Below are positions 24,426 to 48,446 of a stretch of DNA of 64,000 nucleotides, piece by piece. Numbering within the stretch: the stretch's first letter is position 1; each line of letters opens with the position of its first letter. The notes beneath the pieces are model-generated. The model was not told the DNA's origin. It made no database searches and saw only the letters and a list, made by a program, of their open reading frames with translations. The position numbers and the translations under genes are program-made. Source of the stretch: Podarcis raffonei (taxonomy: Eukaryota > Chordata > Lepidosauria > Squamata > Lacertidae); the NCBI RefSeq assembly GCF_027172205.1, contig NC_070604.1, positions 18,261,523-18,325,522 of the forward strand, read 5' to 3'.

Positions 24426-25608
24426 CTTGTGAATGGTTAACACCGGACTGAGGTCCGCATGTTTGCTGGCCTTCAGGATGAATTAGCATCAGGCTGCTCT
24501 CATCATCACAAGACTTTGGCCGGCTGACTTTGTTTGATGGCCAACAAGAATGTGTTACCATAACACGCTTCCAGGCAGCCTGCTTGCTGAGGATTAAGTG
24601 CTGTTGATTAGTCAGTGAGCACTGACTTTGATTTGTTTGTGGAGAGGCTAGGCAACGTTGCATCAAAGCAAGGACTCGGCTACATTAGTAAAAAAATAAA
24701 AATGTTTTAAATGTGTTATAACATCGTGACACCAGATGGTGCTGTAGAGCTCCATCTTTCGGCAACGTGATTCCCCATTATGAGGTTTACAATGCGTTTT
24801 CCTGAAATGTTTTTTTTTTTTATGTGTCTAGATCCAGTCCAAGGCCTATTCTATACTGTCCATAGTGTTTCCCCATTAGTTTCCTTCCTGCAAAACGTCT
24901 AATCTTTGGGCGGTGGCACAAGAGCACCAAAGGAGCTTTGATTGCAGATCCTGAATTGGATGGTGTTTGCTTGAATCCTACCTCAAAATAGTGGCATAGA
25001 CAAGTCCCATCTGTAATTTTAGTTAAACGTGTAATATATATGTGTGTGTGTGTATATATCACTAAAGTGTTGCTTCGGCACATTTCATAAATCAAACTAA
25101 ATAAATAGCAACTTCACTTTGCAAAGAATAAGAACCCTAATACTGTTACATAAGCATGAATGTTTTATGGGCTCTTGCCAGTAAGAAATACTGCATTCTA
25201 TCGCCTTGGCGGCTCAGTTGGGAATGGTCCCTGAATTTTCATTAAAACAGACAAAGCCTTATATTTTAACTAAACATATTCATGGCAAATTATTTAACAG
25301 CAGTTGTTGGTCCCCCCCCCCCTTCTTCCAGATATAATTCATAGCAATGCATTGCGTCTCCTCGGTCTGCCTCTTTAATTTCTGAGCATCTCCTTTCATC
25401 GTTGCTTTGCTTGAAAATGAGCACGTCCTGCCCAATTCCTGCCCCAATTCCTGCGGAGGATAATATCTTTATGTAAATCTCAGCATAACCTTGTTTCGTC
25501 CAGCTGGATGCCTATGTTTTGACAGCATAACATGAAGACTACTGCTTCGTTGTGATTAAAACAACAGCATCAGCCAAAGGGCTGAAACAAACATGGTCTG
25601 CCATTATG
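24426..25608. other. No gene; short TA/TG microsatellite
   Basis: A tatatatgtgtgtgtgtgta tract lies near 25035-25060. Otherwise unassigned. Confidence 0.4.
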
Positions 25609-25624
25609 TACCTAACTTCAAAGC

Positions 25625-26279
25625 AAGCATGTTGTTGTTGTTGTTTAGTCGTGTCCGACTGTTTGAGACCCCATGGACCAGAGCACGCCAGGCCCTCCTG
25701 TCTTCCACTGTCTCCCGCACTGTCCAACCATCTCGTCCTCTGTCGTCCCCTTCTCCTTGTGCCCTCCATCTTTCCCAACATCAGGGTCTTTTCTAGGGAG
25801 TCTTCTCTTCTCATGAGGTGGCCAAAGTATTGGAGCCTCAGCTTCATGATCTGTCCTTCCAGTGAGCACTCAGGGCTGATTTCCTTCAGAATGGAGAGGT
25901 TTGATCTTCTTGCAGTCCATGGGACTCTCAAGAGTCTCCTCCAGCACCATAATTCAAAAGCATCAATTCTTCGGCGATCAGCCTTCTTTATGGTCCAGCT
26001 CTCACTTCCATACATCACTACTGGGAAAACCATGGCTTTAACTATACGGACCTTTGTTGGCAAGGTGATGTCTCTGCTTTTTAAGATGCTGTCTAGGTTT
26101 GTCATTGCTTTTCTCCCAAGAAGCAGGCGTCTTTTAATTTTGCGGCTGCTGTCACCATCTGCAGTGATCATGGAGCCCAAGAAAGTAAAATCTCTCACTG
26201 CCTCCATTTCTTTCCCTTCTATTTGCCAGGAGGTGATGGGACCAGTGGCCATGATCTTCGTTTTGTTGTTGTTGAGCTA
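25625..26279 (-). mobile_element. BovB (RTE clade) LINE, 5'-truncated
   Basis: The reverse strand encodes the BovB RT C-terminus: VMYGSESWTIKKADRRRIDA, ELWCWRRLLRVPWTARRSN, FGHLMRREDSLEKTLMLGKM. Ends in an AAC-rich tail. Flanked by the 16-bp duplication tacctaacttcaaagc. Confidence 0.93.
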
Positions 26280-26432
26280 TACCTAACTTCAAAGCTGGCA
26301 TAGGAAATCCTTTTGAGCCTGAGGGGCACTTTCCCTTCTAGGCAATCTTCTGAGGGGCACATGCCATTGGTGGCAAAAGTGGGTGGGGTAACGGATCTTA
26401 ATTTTACCTTTGTGCATTAAGCTTGTTTCTAA

Positions 26433-26818
26433 AAGGTAAAGGTAAAGGAGCCCTGGACAGTTAAGTCCAGTCAAAGGCGATTGTGGGGTTGCGGCGCTCA
26501 TCTCGCTTTCAGGCCGAGGGAACCGTCATTTGTTCACAGACAGCTTTCTGGGTCATGTGGCCAGCATGACTATACCGCTTCTGGCGCAACAGAACACTGT
26601 GATGGAAACCAGAGTGCACAGAAATGCTGTTTACCTTCCCGCTGCAGCTGTACCGATTTATCTACTTGCACTGGCGTGCTTTCGAACTGCTAGGTTGGCA
26701 GGAGCTGGGACAGAGCAATGGGAGCTCACCCTGTCGCGGGGATTCGAACCGCCAACCTTCTGATCGGCAAGTCCTAGGCTCTGTGGTTTAGACCACACCG
26801 CCACCTGCGTCCCCCCCC
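26433..26818 (-). mobile_element. Sauria-type SINE, divergent subfamily
   Basis: Same head and tail as the common copies, but the middle part (ttgttcacagacagctttct) differs, as it does in the 33313 copy. This suggests an older or separate subfamily. Confidence 0.85.
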
Positions 26819-26979
26819 TACCCAAGCAAGCAGAAATCAAAGAAGGCAAAAGCATTCAAGGATGCAGAGGGCACCTGGTGAGGATCGTGGTGTGACCTAA
26901 GGAAGGTCCTTAGGACCAGAGAGAGAGGCTTGGAGGGTCGCATTCAGACCCCAGGCCTGAGGTTCCCCATCCCTGCTTT

Positions 26980-27315
26980 AAAGCAACCTTTAAAGGGCGC
27001 CTTCACACAGCACATAGCTAAATGATGGGATTTGCTACCGCAAAGATGTAACAACAGGCCGCCATCTTAGTCAGTTTTAAAAGGAGATTGGAGTCATCCA
27101 TGGAGGTAATTCAATAGCCTTCAGCGTCTAATGGCTTCAGGATCAAAAGCAGTGTGTTTCTGAATAAGTCACCAAGGAACACTAGCAGGAAAGGGCTGTT
27201 TTCCTCATGTTCTACTTATCCTCTTCCCATAAGTACCCGGTCATGGTGGGTGCAAGAGATGCTACCTAGACAGGCCTTTGGTCTGATCCAGATGGGCTCG
27301 CCTTGCAATCATGTA
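26980..27315 (+). mobile_element. CR1-like LINE 3' end
   Basis: cttcacacagcacatagcta and ggcctttggtctgatccag are typical of CR1 3' regions in reptiles. Confidence 0.55.
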
Positions 27316-27659
27316 TCTCCCATGGTTATTTGAACCCCAAATCACACAAATATCATACCATTTCCTGGTTCGCTACAGACGCCAGGAGGAGGAGGAGCTC
27401 ACTAATTATGAGGTGGGAGAGAAAAAAAGATTCCAACGTGCAACGCTTTTCACGCCACGGCTGCCTGAGAAGTTCAACAGGCCATTTAACATTGTGTGTA
27501 TATTTTTTCTCTCTCTTTTCACTGTAAATTTGCAGTGGATTGTAAAAGTGCCACGTGGTTTATAAATGCTTCCAAAACAGTGCTTTTTTTCCCTTAAAAA
27601 AACAGGTGCCGGTACTCACCATGAAGTTGTTACAGTAACTGCCACACTTTTTAACAACA

Positions 27660-28151
27660 AACATATCAGACGACTCAGCGATTCTTCAAACAGCTCTTGT
27701 TTATTCACAGGCCAGAACAGAACTGGGCTGAAGGGTTCAGCCAGCCTGCTTATACAGTGGTACCTCGGGTTACATACGCTTCAGGTTACATATGCTTCAG
27801 GTGACAGACTCTGCTAACCCAGAAATAGTGCTTCAGGTTAAGAACTTTGCTTCAGGATGAGAACAGAAATCGTGCTCCGGCGGCGCAGCGGCAGCGGGAG
27901 GCCCCATTAGCTAAAGTGGTACCTCAGGTTAAGAACAGTTTCAGGTTAAGAACAGACCTCTGGAACGAATTAAGTACTTAACCTGAGGTACCACTGTATA
28001 GAGCTCCACTACAAAAGCAACAGTAACAACTTTCTGTAACTATCCAATCACTGAACGTCACTTTCAACTCCTTATTTGCATATGTGGACCTGAGTGAAAA
28101 CTATCTACAGTATCCCCCTGCTGGCCCAGGGTGAGAACTTCAGTACATAAC
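27660..28151 (-). mobile_element. Solo LTR fossil, family 1, split by a MITE
   Basis: Reverse-strand copy of LTR family 1 carrying a MITE A (27755-27996) inserted at its TATA box. One end is worn. Confidence 0.8.
27755..27996. mobile_element. MITE family A inside an LTR
   Basis: Flanked by TA on both sides; the LTR TATA-box sequence continues directly on each side. Confidence 0.88.
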
Positions 28152-28685
28152 AAATACCCCCTGGAAAAAAGGGGGGGGGAATCACTGCATCCAAGTAAGT
28201 AATTAGCAGCTGCTGGTTCCCTACCCGCGTCCTGTTCCCTTAGTCTTCCATAATTCCTCGTTCCTACTCTCCATCATTGCTTTTTTGGACCTCCAGGAAT
28301 TTTGACAAATGGCAACATCCTTTAGGAAACGGGAACGCATGCTATTGCATTCAAGTAACGGATGTGTGCCAAGCACGGATCACTTCCCCCTCTTTCTTTC
28401 TTTCTTTGGCTGGGTTTCTACATTTACCATTCTTCTGACAGACAGCATCTTAGCAGGCGAGGAGGTTGTGAGCCATTGAAATGAGTGTGCATTGCTAACC
28501 CATAAATTGCATTGGGTCTGCTCTGTGAGTATTGGAAACAACCCATCGGAATAGATTGCTTCGAAGTCGTTTTACTCTGCACCAGGTAAAGCGATTTTTA
28601 GGCCGCTGCCCCATTCCTCTGTGACATGTGCCTTATTTTACCTGACGAAAGGTGGCAACCCTTTGGTATCTATGGGTTTTGACAG
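28152..28685. other. No feature recognised
   Basis: Unassigned intergenic sequence with one (TTTC)n tract near 28390. Confidence 0.4.
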
Positions 28686-29030
28686 TTGGCACTGTGGGTT
28701 AAACCACAGAGCCTAGGACTTGCCATTCAGAAAGTCGGCGGTTCGAATCCCTGCGGCGGGGTGAGCTCCCGTTGCCGAGTCCCTGCTCCTGCCAACCTAA
28801 CAGTTCAAAAGCACGTCAAAGTGCAAATAGATAAATAGGTACCGCTCCGGCAGGAAGGTAAACAGCGTTTCTGTGCGCTGCTCTGGTTCGCCAGAAGCGG
28901 CTTAGTCATGCTGGCCACATGACCCAGAAGCTGTACGCCGGCTCCCTCGGCCAATAAAGCGAGATGAGCGCCGCAACCCCAGAGTCAGCCACGACTGGAC
29001 CTAATGGTCAGGGGTCCCTTTACCTTTAAT
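28686..29030 (+). mobile_element. Sauria-type SINE
   Basis: Plus-strand copy, head slightly shortened, ending in CCCTTTACCTTTA. Confidence 0.88.
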
Positions 29031-29144
29031 TTAGCATTTTACTTTTTTCCCACGCTTAATTGTGCAACTGTTTGCTCCAGCAACGATCGCAACAGACACA
29101 CACACACACATATATTTAAATGTTTATAACTGCGGTATTTCCCA

Positions 29145-29945
29145 GGTGTCAAAAAAGGTTATTTATGTACGCCGCTACTGCGGCCCATAGAATTTGTGCA
29201 GCTTGCAGACCTAACATATAGAATAAGAGAACAAGAAGAACATATGTTTAAAGAAGATTGGAAAATGTTTATTGAATATATGGGGGGGAACACTTGAAAA
29301 CGCTGGAAGTGTTAAGATAAATTCAACAGTGTAAATAAGTTTTGATGGAAGGAATAATGGAATACTGAATGGTTTTGTTGTTGTTTAGTTGTGTCCGACT
29401 CTTCATGACCCCATGTACCAGAGCATGCCAGGCACTCCTGTCTTCCACTGCCTCCCGCACTTTGGTCAAACTCATGCTGGTAGCTTCAAGAACACTGTAC
29501 AACCATCTCGTCCTCTGTCGTCCCCTTCTCCTTGTGCCCTCCATCTTTCCCAACATCAGGGTCTTTTCCAGGGAGTCTTCTCTTCTCACGAGGTGGCCAA
29601 AGCACTGGAGCCTCAGCTTCAGGAGCTGTCCTTCCAGTGAGCACTCAGGACTGATTTCCCTTAGAATGGAGAGGTTTGATCTTCTTGCAGTCCATGGGAC
29701 TCTCAAGAGTCTCCTCCAGCAACAGAATTCAAAAGCATCAATTCTTCGGCGATCAGCCTTCTTTATGGTCCATAAAGTTTTGATGGAAGGAATAATGGAA
29801 TACTGAATGGTTTTAGTTTATGTAAAATATGCAACTTTTTATGTTATGCAAAATGAACCATGGAAAAAGAAGGGAAGTCACTGACATTTTAAGGTTGTTT
29901 AAATGAATACCCTAAATTGTAAAACATAAAATTATATATAAAAAA
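29145..29945 (+). mobile_element. L1 ORF2 3' end interrupted by BovB
   Basis: The decayed frame around 29160-29300 resembles the L1 ORF2 C-terminus. L1 3' UTR continues after 29815. A BovB copy is nested inside. Confidence 0.6.
29377..29774 (-). mobile_element. BovB LINE fragment with a 40-bp flanking duplication
   Basis: The reverse strand reads RVPWTARRSNLSILREISP and FGHLVRREDSLEKTLMLGKM. Flanked by identical 40-bp repeats at 29337-29376 and 29775-29814. Confidence 0.92.
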
Positions 29946-29989
29946 TAAATAGATGTTTATAACCAACTTCTCCGTAGCCCAGGCTGCAT

Positions 29990-30335
29990 TCCCCACCCCC
30001 ACCCCATCAAAGAAACTCTCCCCACGTGACGTTTCTCCGCCAATCCCTTCCCTTCCGCGGCAGCGCGGGCGGAAAAAACTGCCAGCACCAAAAATGGCTC
30101 CCGCGGCGTCACTTTCCCCGCGAGAAAGATGTTGGGTGGGGCGGGCGCTATTTTTGCAGTTCCTGCCTTTCCTTGCCCTGCTACGGTGGCCGCCGAGGGT
30201 CAGGCGGAGCGTTTTCCTTCCCTGCTTTGAGGGATGCTGCAAAAAGGAAAAGAAAGGTCCGCTTAGTTTCAGCTCCGCTTCCTTCTCTCCGCCCCGGGAA
30301 AGGCAGCAGCGCTTGGTTGTCATAATTCAAAAGGT
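29990..30335 (+). promoter_or_regulatory. CpG-rich promoter block and probable 5' UTR exon of gene X
   Basis: A sharp GC- and CpG-rich island in AT-rich surroundings, with GGGCGGGCGC and a CCAAT box (cgccaatccc) but no clear TATA box. A donor-like AAG/GTATTC at 30333 could end a non-coding first exon that joins the acceptor at 31627. Placement is inferred from composition and from the acceptor just upstream of the start codon. A transcript would settle it. Confidence 0.6.
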
Positions 30336-30466
30336 ATTCTGCCCTGGAAGTGGAGGTTCCACTGGTAGAGCTCATTGCATGTTGCTGGGGGGGGGCAGAG
30401 GGGGGGGATACGTCCTTGCAATTTTGATGCCCTTCCAAGGTACCAGCTTTCGGCAACGAACTCGGA

Positions 30467-30620
30467 CCTGGGCTGGTTCAGTCGGTAGAGCATGATCATG
30501 CTTAATCTCAGGGTCGTAGGTTCGAGTTTTGCACGTTGGGCAAAAGATTCCTGCACGGCAAGGGGTTGGACTAGATGGCCCTTGGGTCCCTTCCAGTTCT
30601 ACAGTTCTATGATTCTAACA
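30467..30620 (+). mobile_element. tRNA-Lys-derived SINE with a CR1-type tail
   Basis: The head gttcagtcggtagagcatga, cttaatctcagggtcgtagg and ttcgag closely follows vertebrate tRNA-Lys(CUU). The 3' part ggactagatggcccttgggt and attctatgattct is the CR1 end. Lies in intron 1 of gene X. Not a functional tRNA, because the T-arm pairing is lost. Confidence 0.75.
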
Positions 30621-30820
30621 GTTTGAAGTTCACTAAAAGCCCAGTCGCTTAGTGCAGCGGTGCCTAGCACATCCAGCCTGTTGAGATCATGCAGGGGCCT
30701 TCGCTATGCTCTTTTTGACACCTGCTAAAAAAAACCCAAAAAAACCCACTCCTATTTAGACAAGTCTCCCCAGATGCTTAGAAAGTTTTAATCTACTTTT
30801 TTTGTATTTTTACTTTTGCA

Positions 30821-30932
30821 CGTTTTGAAGTAAGGGTTGTAATTCCCCCTCCCCTTGATTTTACTGTGTTATCTTTTGTAAACCGCTTTGAGGGATTTAA
30901 AACAACAATCAAATCTTATGAAATAAATAAGT
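30821..30932 (+). mobile_element. L2-like LINE 3' end
   Basis: ttttgtaaaccgctttgagg followed by gaaataaataa. Confidence 0.55.
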
Positions 30933-31620
30933 GTTTGGTGCTAAGAAGTAATTTGTTTTGTTTGGGCTGAATCTTCTGCCTATCAGTTTCACTGGATGAC
31001 TCCCAAATCCTAGTTTTAGCAGAGAACTTTCTCTCTCTCTCTTTCTCTGCTTCCCTACACCTCTCTTCCTTCAAACATTTCGGTTTCCCCTCATAGGGTG
31101 ATGTTTTCAATGCAAGATTATCAGAATTGCATGAAAGTGTCTAAGTGTGCCTGCCGACTCTTTTGCGTTCCATTTTTCTCATCGTGGGTAGGTGTCTTCT
31201 CAGTTTTGCACAAGGCAGCAAATAGAGAGTAGAGCCTGGAATATAATAAATTTCCACCAAGGCTCCCTTACTGGGCTGGAATATGAAACTAGGCTTAATA
31301 GTGCAAGTTTATTCCACACTTTATTCAGTTTTCTTAGGCTGTCCTCGTGTTTATTTACCAGGAAGTAAGTTCTCTTGAACTCAATGAGACTTCCTTCTGA
31401 GTTGGCATGATAGGATTGCACTGTTAGTCTGTCTCCCTCTACAGAGGGAGGACTGGTCATACAGTCCTTTGAATTCCATAAACTTCGTCTTCAGTTATTA
31501 ATGTGTGACATTCTGTGTTAACTGTGAATTGACTGAGAAAGTGAATTTATTCGTTTATTTATTTTGAAGGTGGGGGATTTATACAAGCCAATGTATCACC
31601 ATTCTTTGACACGCTTCCTT
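30933..31620 (+). other. Gene X intron 1 sequence
   Basis: Contains an ancient repeat-like segment at 31345-31425 (ccaggaagtaagttctcttg) that resembles stretches at 34027-34115 and 34690-34803. Otherwise unassigned. Confidence 0.35.
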
Positions 31621-31628
31621 TTGATAGG

Positions 31629-44092
<12,464 letters not shown>

Positions 44093-44292
44093 CTCTGTAC
44101 AGTGAAGGCAAAATGCAGGCGTAAAACATTTTGCATCTCTCTCATGTGCCCCTTATGGGGGAGCATCCTCCATCTGCCCACAAGTTCTGCAGAGAAGACA
44201 CACCAGGAGTTCAGCATCTTCAGAGCTGAGAGGCAGACACTGGGCAGCACAGTTGTGGAACTGCTTGTGAATGGGTCCTTTCTTAGTAGCTT

Positions 44293-44552
44293 ACAGTATT
44301 TTTCGCTCTATAAGACGCACCAGTCCACAAGACGCACCTAGTTTTCGGAGGAGGAAAACAAGAAAAAAAATATTCTGAATCTCAGAAGCCAGAACAGCAA
44401 GAGGGATCGCTGCGCAGTGAAAGCAGCAATCCCTCTTGCTGTTCTGGCTTCTGGGATAGCTGCGCAGCCTGCATTCGCTCCATAAGACGCACACACATTT
44501 CCCTCCAGATATTGGAGGGGAAAAGTGAGTCTTATAGAGCAAAAAATACGGT
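44293..44552. mobile_element. MITE family C
   Basis: Nearly identical to the 41354 copy, 200 bases after the gene X stop codon, so probably within its 3' UTR. Confidence 0.82.
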
Positions 44553-45189
44553 AGATGCTGGCTTCGCTAATTGCTATTTAGGAGTCAGGAGAGATGCTTT
44601 CAGAGCTCAAAATGAGTAGATATGGTGAGATATGCAGAACTAGCACAGCTGGCTTCAGCAGCAGTACAGAAGCATCTTCATAAGTTTTAAAAAATTCACG
44701 ACCCTTTTTCAGGCTGCTTTTATAATACTGCCAAGGAGGCTGTGGGCCGTGTTCGATTCCAATAGAGGGATGTCTCTGCTCAGAGATGCATAAGATCCTT
44801 GCAATGTACCTATGTGGGGACAGGCTCCGTGGTTCTGGCACTGAGGGGAATAGCTCTGCACTACTAGACGTGTTCTTTATTATTCTCATTTCAGTTTTTA
44901 ATGAAATGGCATGGGCAAAGATGGGCAAGAGCTATGCTTAATGCGGGTGGTTAAAGCCGGGAGTCGCAGAAGCTAAGACAAGGCCAATAAGGCCCCTCCA
45001 AACTGGTAAAACAAAATATTAAAATAACAAAAGCAGTTTAGTGCATGTAAGTATAGGGTGATGCACACTGAGGCAAAACACTTCACATTGCACTTATGGG
45101 GTGTGATCTGGTGTTGACTGACCAGAAATGAGATACTGGTGGATAAACTCAATGAAAAGTGTGCAGCAGCAGGGAGGCAAATAGAATAG
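44553..45189 (+). other. Gene X 3' region, unassigned
   Basis: No gene or element identified. Confidence 0.35.
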
Positions 45190-45640
45190 AAACACCCAAT
45201 ATCATTCATGTATTTTATACAAATCTTTGGGGCAGGCACACTTGGAATACTGTGTACAGTTCTGCATTGTGAAAAGAACATTGTGGAACTGGAGAACGTG
45301 CAGAAAAGGGCAACCCAAATGATCGTGAGGCTGGAGCAGCTCCTCTGTAAGGAAACGTTGCAATATTTGGGGCTTTTTTGTTCAGAAAACAGGTTAGGGG
45401 GCATATGAAAGAGGGGCATGTGGAGAATAATACTAGAGCCATCCCATGAATATCTAGGACAGACTAAAAGTGGGCATTTCTTCACACAGCACGTTGTTAA
45501 ATTACAGAATTCTCTCCCACAAGTTGTAGTTAAAGCCACCGAGTTAGATGGTTTTAAAGGGGATTGGACCATTTTATGGAGGATAAGTCTGCAAGTGGCT
45601 ACTAGTCATGATGGCTGTGTGCCGTCTCCAGGATCAAATA
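45190..45640 (+). mobile_element. CR1 LINE fragment
   Basis: cacttggaatactgtgtaca, gcagaaaagggcaacccaaa and cttcacacagcacgttgtta are standard CR1 ORF2 3' sequences; the frame is decayed. Confidence 0.75.
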
Positions 45641-46414
45641 CTGTGTACCACCTCCATGTCTTTGAATACCAGCTGCTGAGGAAACAAGATAAGAAAATAA
45701 CTTACGTTCTGGTTGTGGGCTTCCCAGGGTTTGACACTGTGGCAAACAGGATGTTAGGTGGGTTCTTGGTCTTACCTAACAGTGCTCTTGTTCTTAATAG
45801 CTGAAATTGCTTTCTACTTGTACTGTTACTCTTTGAACTTAACAGTGATTGGATCCAGTATGAAAAAGGGCAATTGCCCTCAAATGTGAGGCAGGGAAAT
45901 AAAGTGAGGTTGTGGGGAAGTAACTGTATTGTAGGGGAGGTATTTGATGTGGAGCAGTCGCACACCATGTTTACAACACATTACTTCCCTGCCAAGAATC
46001 CCGGAAACTGTAGTAGCAGAGCTACAATTCCCAGCACCCCTAATAAACTTATGGTTCCCTGGATATTGGAGGGTGGGGATGTGCTTTAAATGTATACACA
46101 ACCAGAGAAAGGACTGGATTCCTCCAGGTTCGTTGAATGTTACCTTCAGCCTTCTCAGTTTCAGAGAATGAAAGGAGGAGCTGCAGGAAAAGCCGCTCAG
46201 AATTCACATTGGCGTGTGGGAAATCCAGACTGCATGGACCATTAGCACTCGCTAATATGCTGAGCAGAACAAGTTTGATTTTTAAAAAGACCCACGCGTA
46301 AAGATTTGCTAGAGGGACACTCAGAAACTGCCTGAAACCAACAGACTTGAAAACTGTCCATCTCTTAAGTGTATTTGCTATTTTATAACTGTAGCTGAGG
46401 ATAAAATTTCACAC

Positions 46415-46540
46415 CTGTTTAGGGATGTTTTTAATGTTTGATGTTTTATCGTGTTTTTAATATTCTGTTGGAAGCCACCCAGAGTGGCTGGGGAAACCCA
46501 GCCGGATGGGCAGGGAATAAATTACTATTATTATTATCCT
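46415..46540 (+). mobile_element. L2/CR1-like LINE 3' end
   Basis: gttggaagccacccagagtg and aacccagccggatgggcagg, then (ATT)n. Confidence 0.65.
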
Positions 46541-46600
46541 GTTATCATTTATGCTACCTGTTTATAGGCCTGCTGCTTTGTAAATGTCGTAGCTTTCCAC

Positions 46601-46606
46601 AATAAA
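46601..46606 (+). terminator. Candidate poly(A) signal of gene X
   Basis: AATAAA in non-repeat-looking sequence, followed within 20-40 bases by TG-rich sequence (ttcatatggtttgctctg). It lies 2.5 kb after the stop, so the 3' UTR would include MITE, CR1 and L2 remnants. Another AATAAA lies at 45898. Confidence 0.35.
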
Positions 46607-46841
46607 TAGTCATTTCATATGGTTTGCTCTGAAATGTATAGATGCCTTTTTGTACTAAAGATAATGGCCCTCCCTGCATGACCAAATGGTGCGACTTGAG
46701 CTGTGAAACTGGAGCTTATAGCTCAAAATTCAACTGGAGAGCATGTTGGCCCCCTGGTTTTACCTGGATTATTATTTTTATTTTATCGGTTTTAGCTGAT
46801 TTATTTTATTATTATATTAGATTTAGCTGGATTGTTATTAT

Positions 46842-47092
46842 AGTCATACCTTGGGTTGAATGTGCTTCAGGTTGAGTGCTTTTGGGTTGCGCTCCACGGC
46901 AACCTGGAAGTAACAGAGCGCGTTACTTCTGGGTTTTGCCACTTGCGCATGTGCAGACGCTCAAAATGACATCACGCACGTGCGCGGAAGCAGCAAAACG
47001 CGACCCGTGCACGCACAATCACGTCTTACGTTTCATTCAGGATGCGAACGGGGCTCCGGAATGGATCCCGTTCGCATCCTGAGGTACCACTG
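46842..47092. mobile_element. MITE family B
   Basis: Ends gtcataccttgggttgaa and gaggtaccactg at TA. The interior has aagtaacagagcgcgttac and atgcgaacgggg. Confidence 0.75.
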
Positions 47093-47099
47093 TAGTTTA

Positions 47100-47321
47100 C
47101 AGTGGTACCTCGGCTAAGAACTTAATTTGTTCCGGAGGTCCGTTCTTAACCTGAAACTGTTCTTAACCTGAAGCACCACTTTAGCTAATGGGGCCTCTCA
47201 CTGCCGCTGCACCCCCATGCAATTTCTGTTCTCACCCTGAAGCAAAGTTCTTAACCCGAGGTACTATTTCTGGGTTAGCAGAGTCTGTAACCTGAAGCAT
47301 ATGTAACCCAAGGTACCACTG
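47100..47321. mobile_element. MITE family A
   Basis: Starts 8 bases after the family B copy, inside the same minisatellite. Confidence 0.85.
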
Positions 47322-47410
47322 TATTGGTTTTAGCTGGATCATTATTTTTATTATATTATATTGGTTGTAACTGGATTATTATTATATTATATTATATTGG
47401 GTTTAGCTGT

Positions 47411-47441
<31 letters not shown>

Positions 47442-47584
47442 ATTGATTTTAGCTGGATTATTTTTATTATATTGGTTTTAACTGGATCATTATTATTTAT
47501 TTTATTTTGTATTATATCCGTTTTAGCTGCATTATCATTATTTTATTTATCAGTTTGAGCTGCATTATTATTATTATTATTCTC

Positions 47585-48320
47585 TCCCCCCACAATCCCG
47601 CAATATTTCTCCTCTGCCTCCGTTTCCCAAACCTCCCCAAATCCTGTCCCCGCCTCCTCCTTCCGCCCCATCTCGGCCTCCAAAGGCCTTTTTCCTAGAG
47701 CGAACACCAACCAGAGGTGTCCCCGCCTCATCCCTCCGCGGTGCCCCGCGCAAAGCCTTCCCCCCGGCAACCGCGTCCGCCTCCCCTTCCCTTCCTGCCC
47801 GCCTGGCGTTCCCCCTCGCTCCGCCTCCTCTCGGCGTCGCCCTGACCCGCCGTGGAAGATGGCGCTGAGCGGCCAGGTCGGTGCCTATGGGGAGGGTGGG
47901 GGGGTGGAGAAGGACTTTGAACCCGGCCTGCCGGCGTGGGGAGGGGTGGTCCCTAGGGGAGAAGGAAGGCGGTCGTGCCTGGGGGTCGGGGGGCAGCAGC
48001 AGCACAGCCCCGTGGGGAGCGAGGGTGGGTTTGTGGGTGACTTGTGGGGTGGGGGGAGGAAGGGAAGTGTTGACCCCCCAACCGACCGACCACGTCCCTC
48101 TGGGATGCTTCAAAGGGGTCTGAAGGCAGGGCTTGGCTATGGTGGGTGGGGAAGGTGGAGTTTGCGGGCACGACCCCTGGGTGGCTATAGGATGCGTTGC
48201 AAGGGAGGGGGTGGGGGCCAGGTGAGCAAAGTTGGGGGGAGGGTGATGGTGGTTTGGCCAGGTAGGGTGTTTCCCAAGGAGGAGGGGGAGGATCTGAGGA
48301 TCAGGGGGAAAGACGGGGTA
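47585..48320 (+). promoter_or_regulatory. CpG island, likely GZF1 promoter and 5' UTR exon
   Basis: A GC/CpG-rich block 6 kb upstream of the GZF1 start-codon exon, the only such island between the two genes. It contains an ATG in good context at 47859 (gaagATGGCG, reading MALSGQ) followed by CAG/GTCGGT and, four bases later, a second possible GT. Splicing at the first GT to the GZF1 acceptor at 54216 would place MALSGQ in frame with GZF1; splicing at the second would make a short upstream ORF. The island could instead serve an antisense transcript. Confidence 0.55.
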
Positions 48321-48373
48321 GCTTTTGTTAGAAATCAATCCATCAACTTAAAGGCAGCTTTCTTATATGGTTA

Positions 48374-48446
48374 AAGGTAAAGGGACCCCTGACCATCAGG
48401 TCCAGTCATGACCGACTCTGGGGTTGCGGTGCCACCCACGTCCCTA
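48374..48446 (-). mobile_element. 73-bp Sauria-type mini-SINE
   Basis: Only the tail and the outermost head bases remain, yet tatatggtta duplications flank it on both sides. Confidence 0.85.

Larger units (their letters stand above)
46761..47580. repeat. ATT-rich minisatellite with ggttttagctgga core, split by two MITEs
   Basis: About nine diverged units of 30-45 bases with cores such as ggttttagctggat, ggttgtaactggat and cagtttgagctgca separated by (ATT)n. It ends at the edge of the CpG island. Confidence 0.75.

Noticed and set aside
25552-26286. 244-residue plus-strand frame
   Set aside because: It is antisense to the BovB polymerase frame, which carries the recognisable motifs on the minus strand.
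47577-48338. 253-residue minus-strand frame across the CpG island
   Set aside because: Pro/Arg-rich product of GC-rich sequence with no recognisable domain; better explained as an island artefact.
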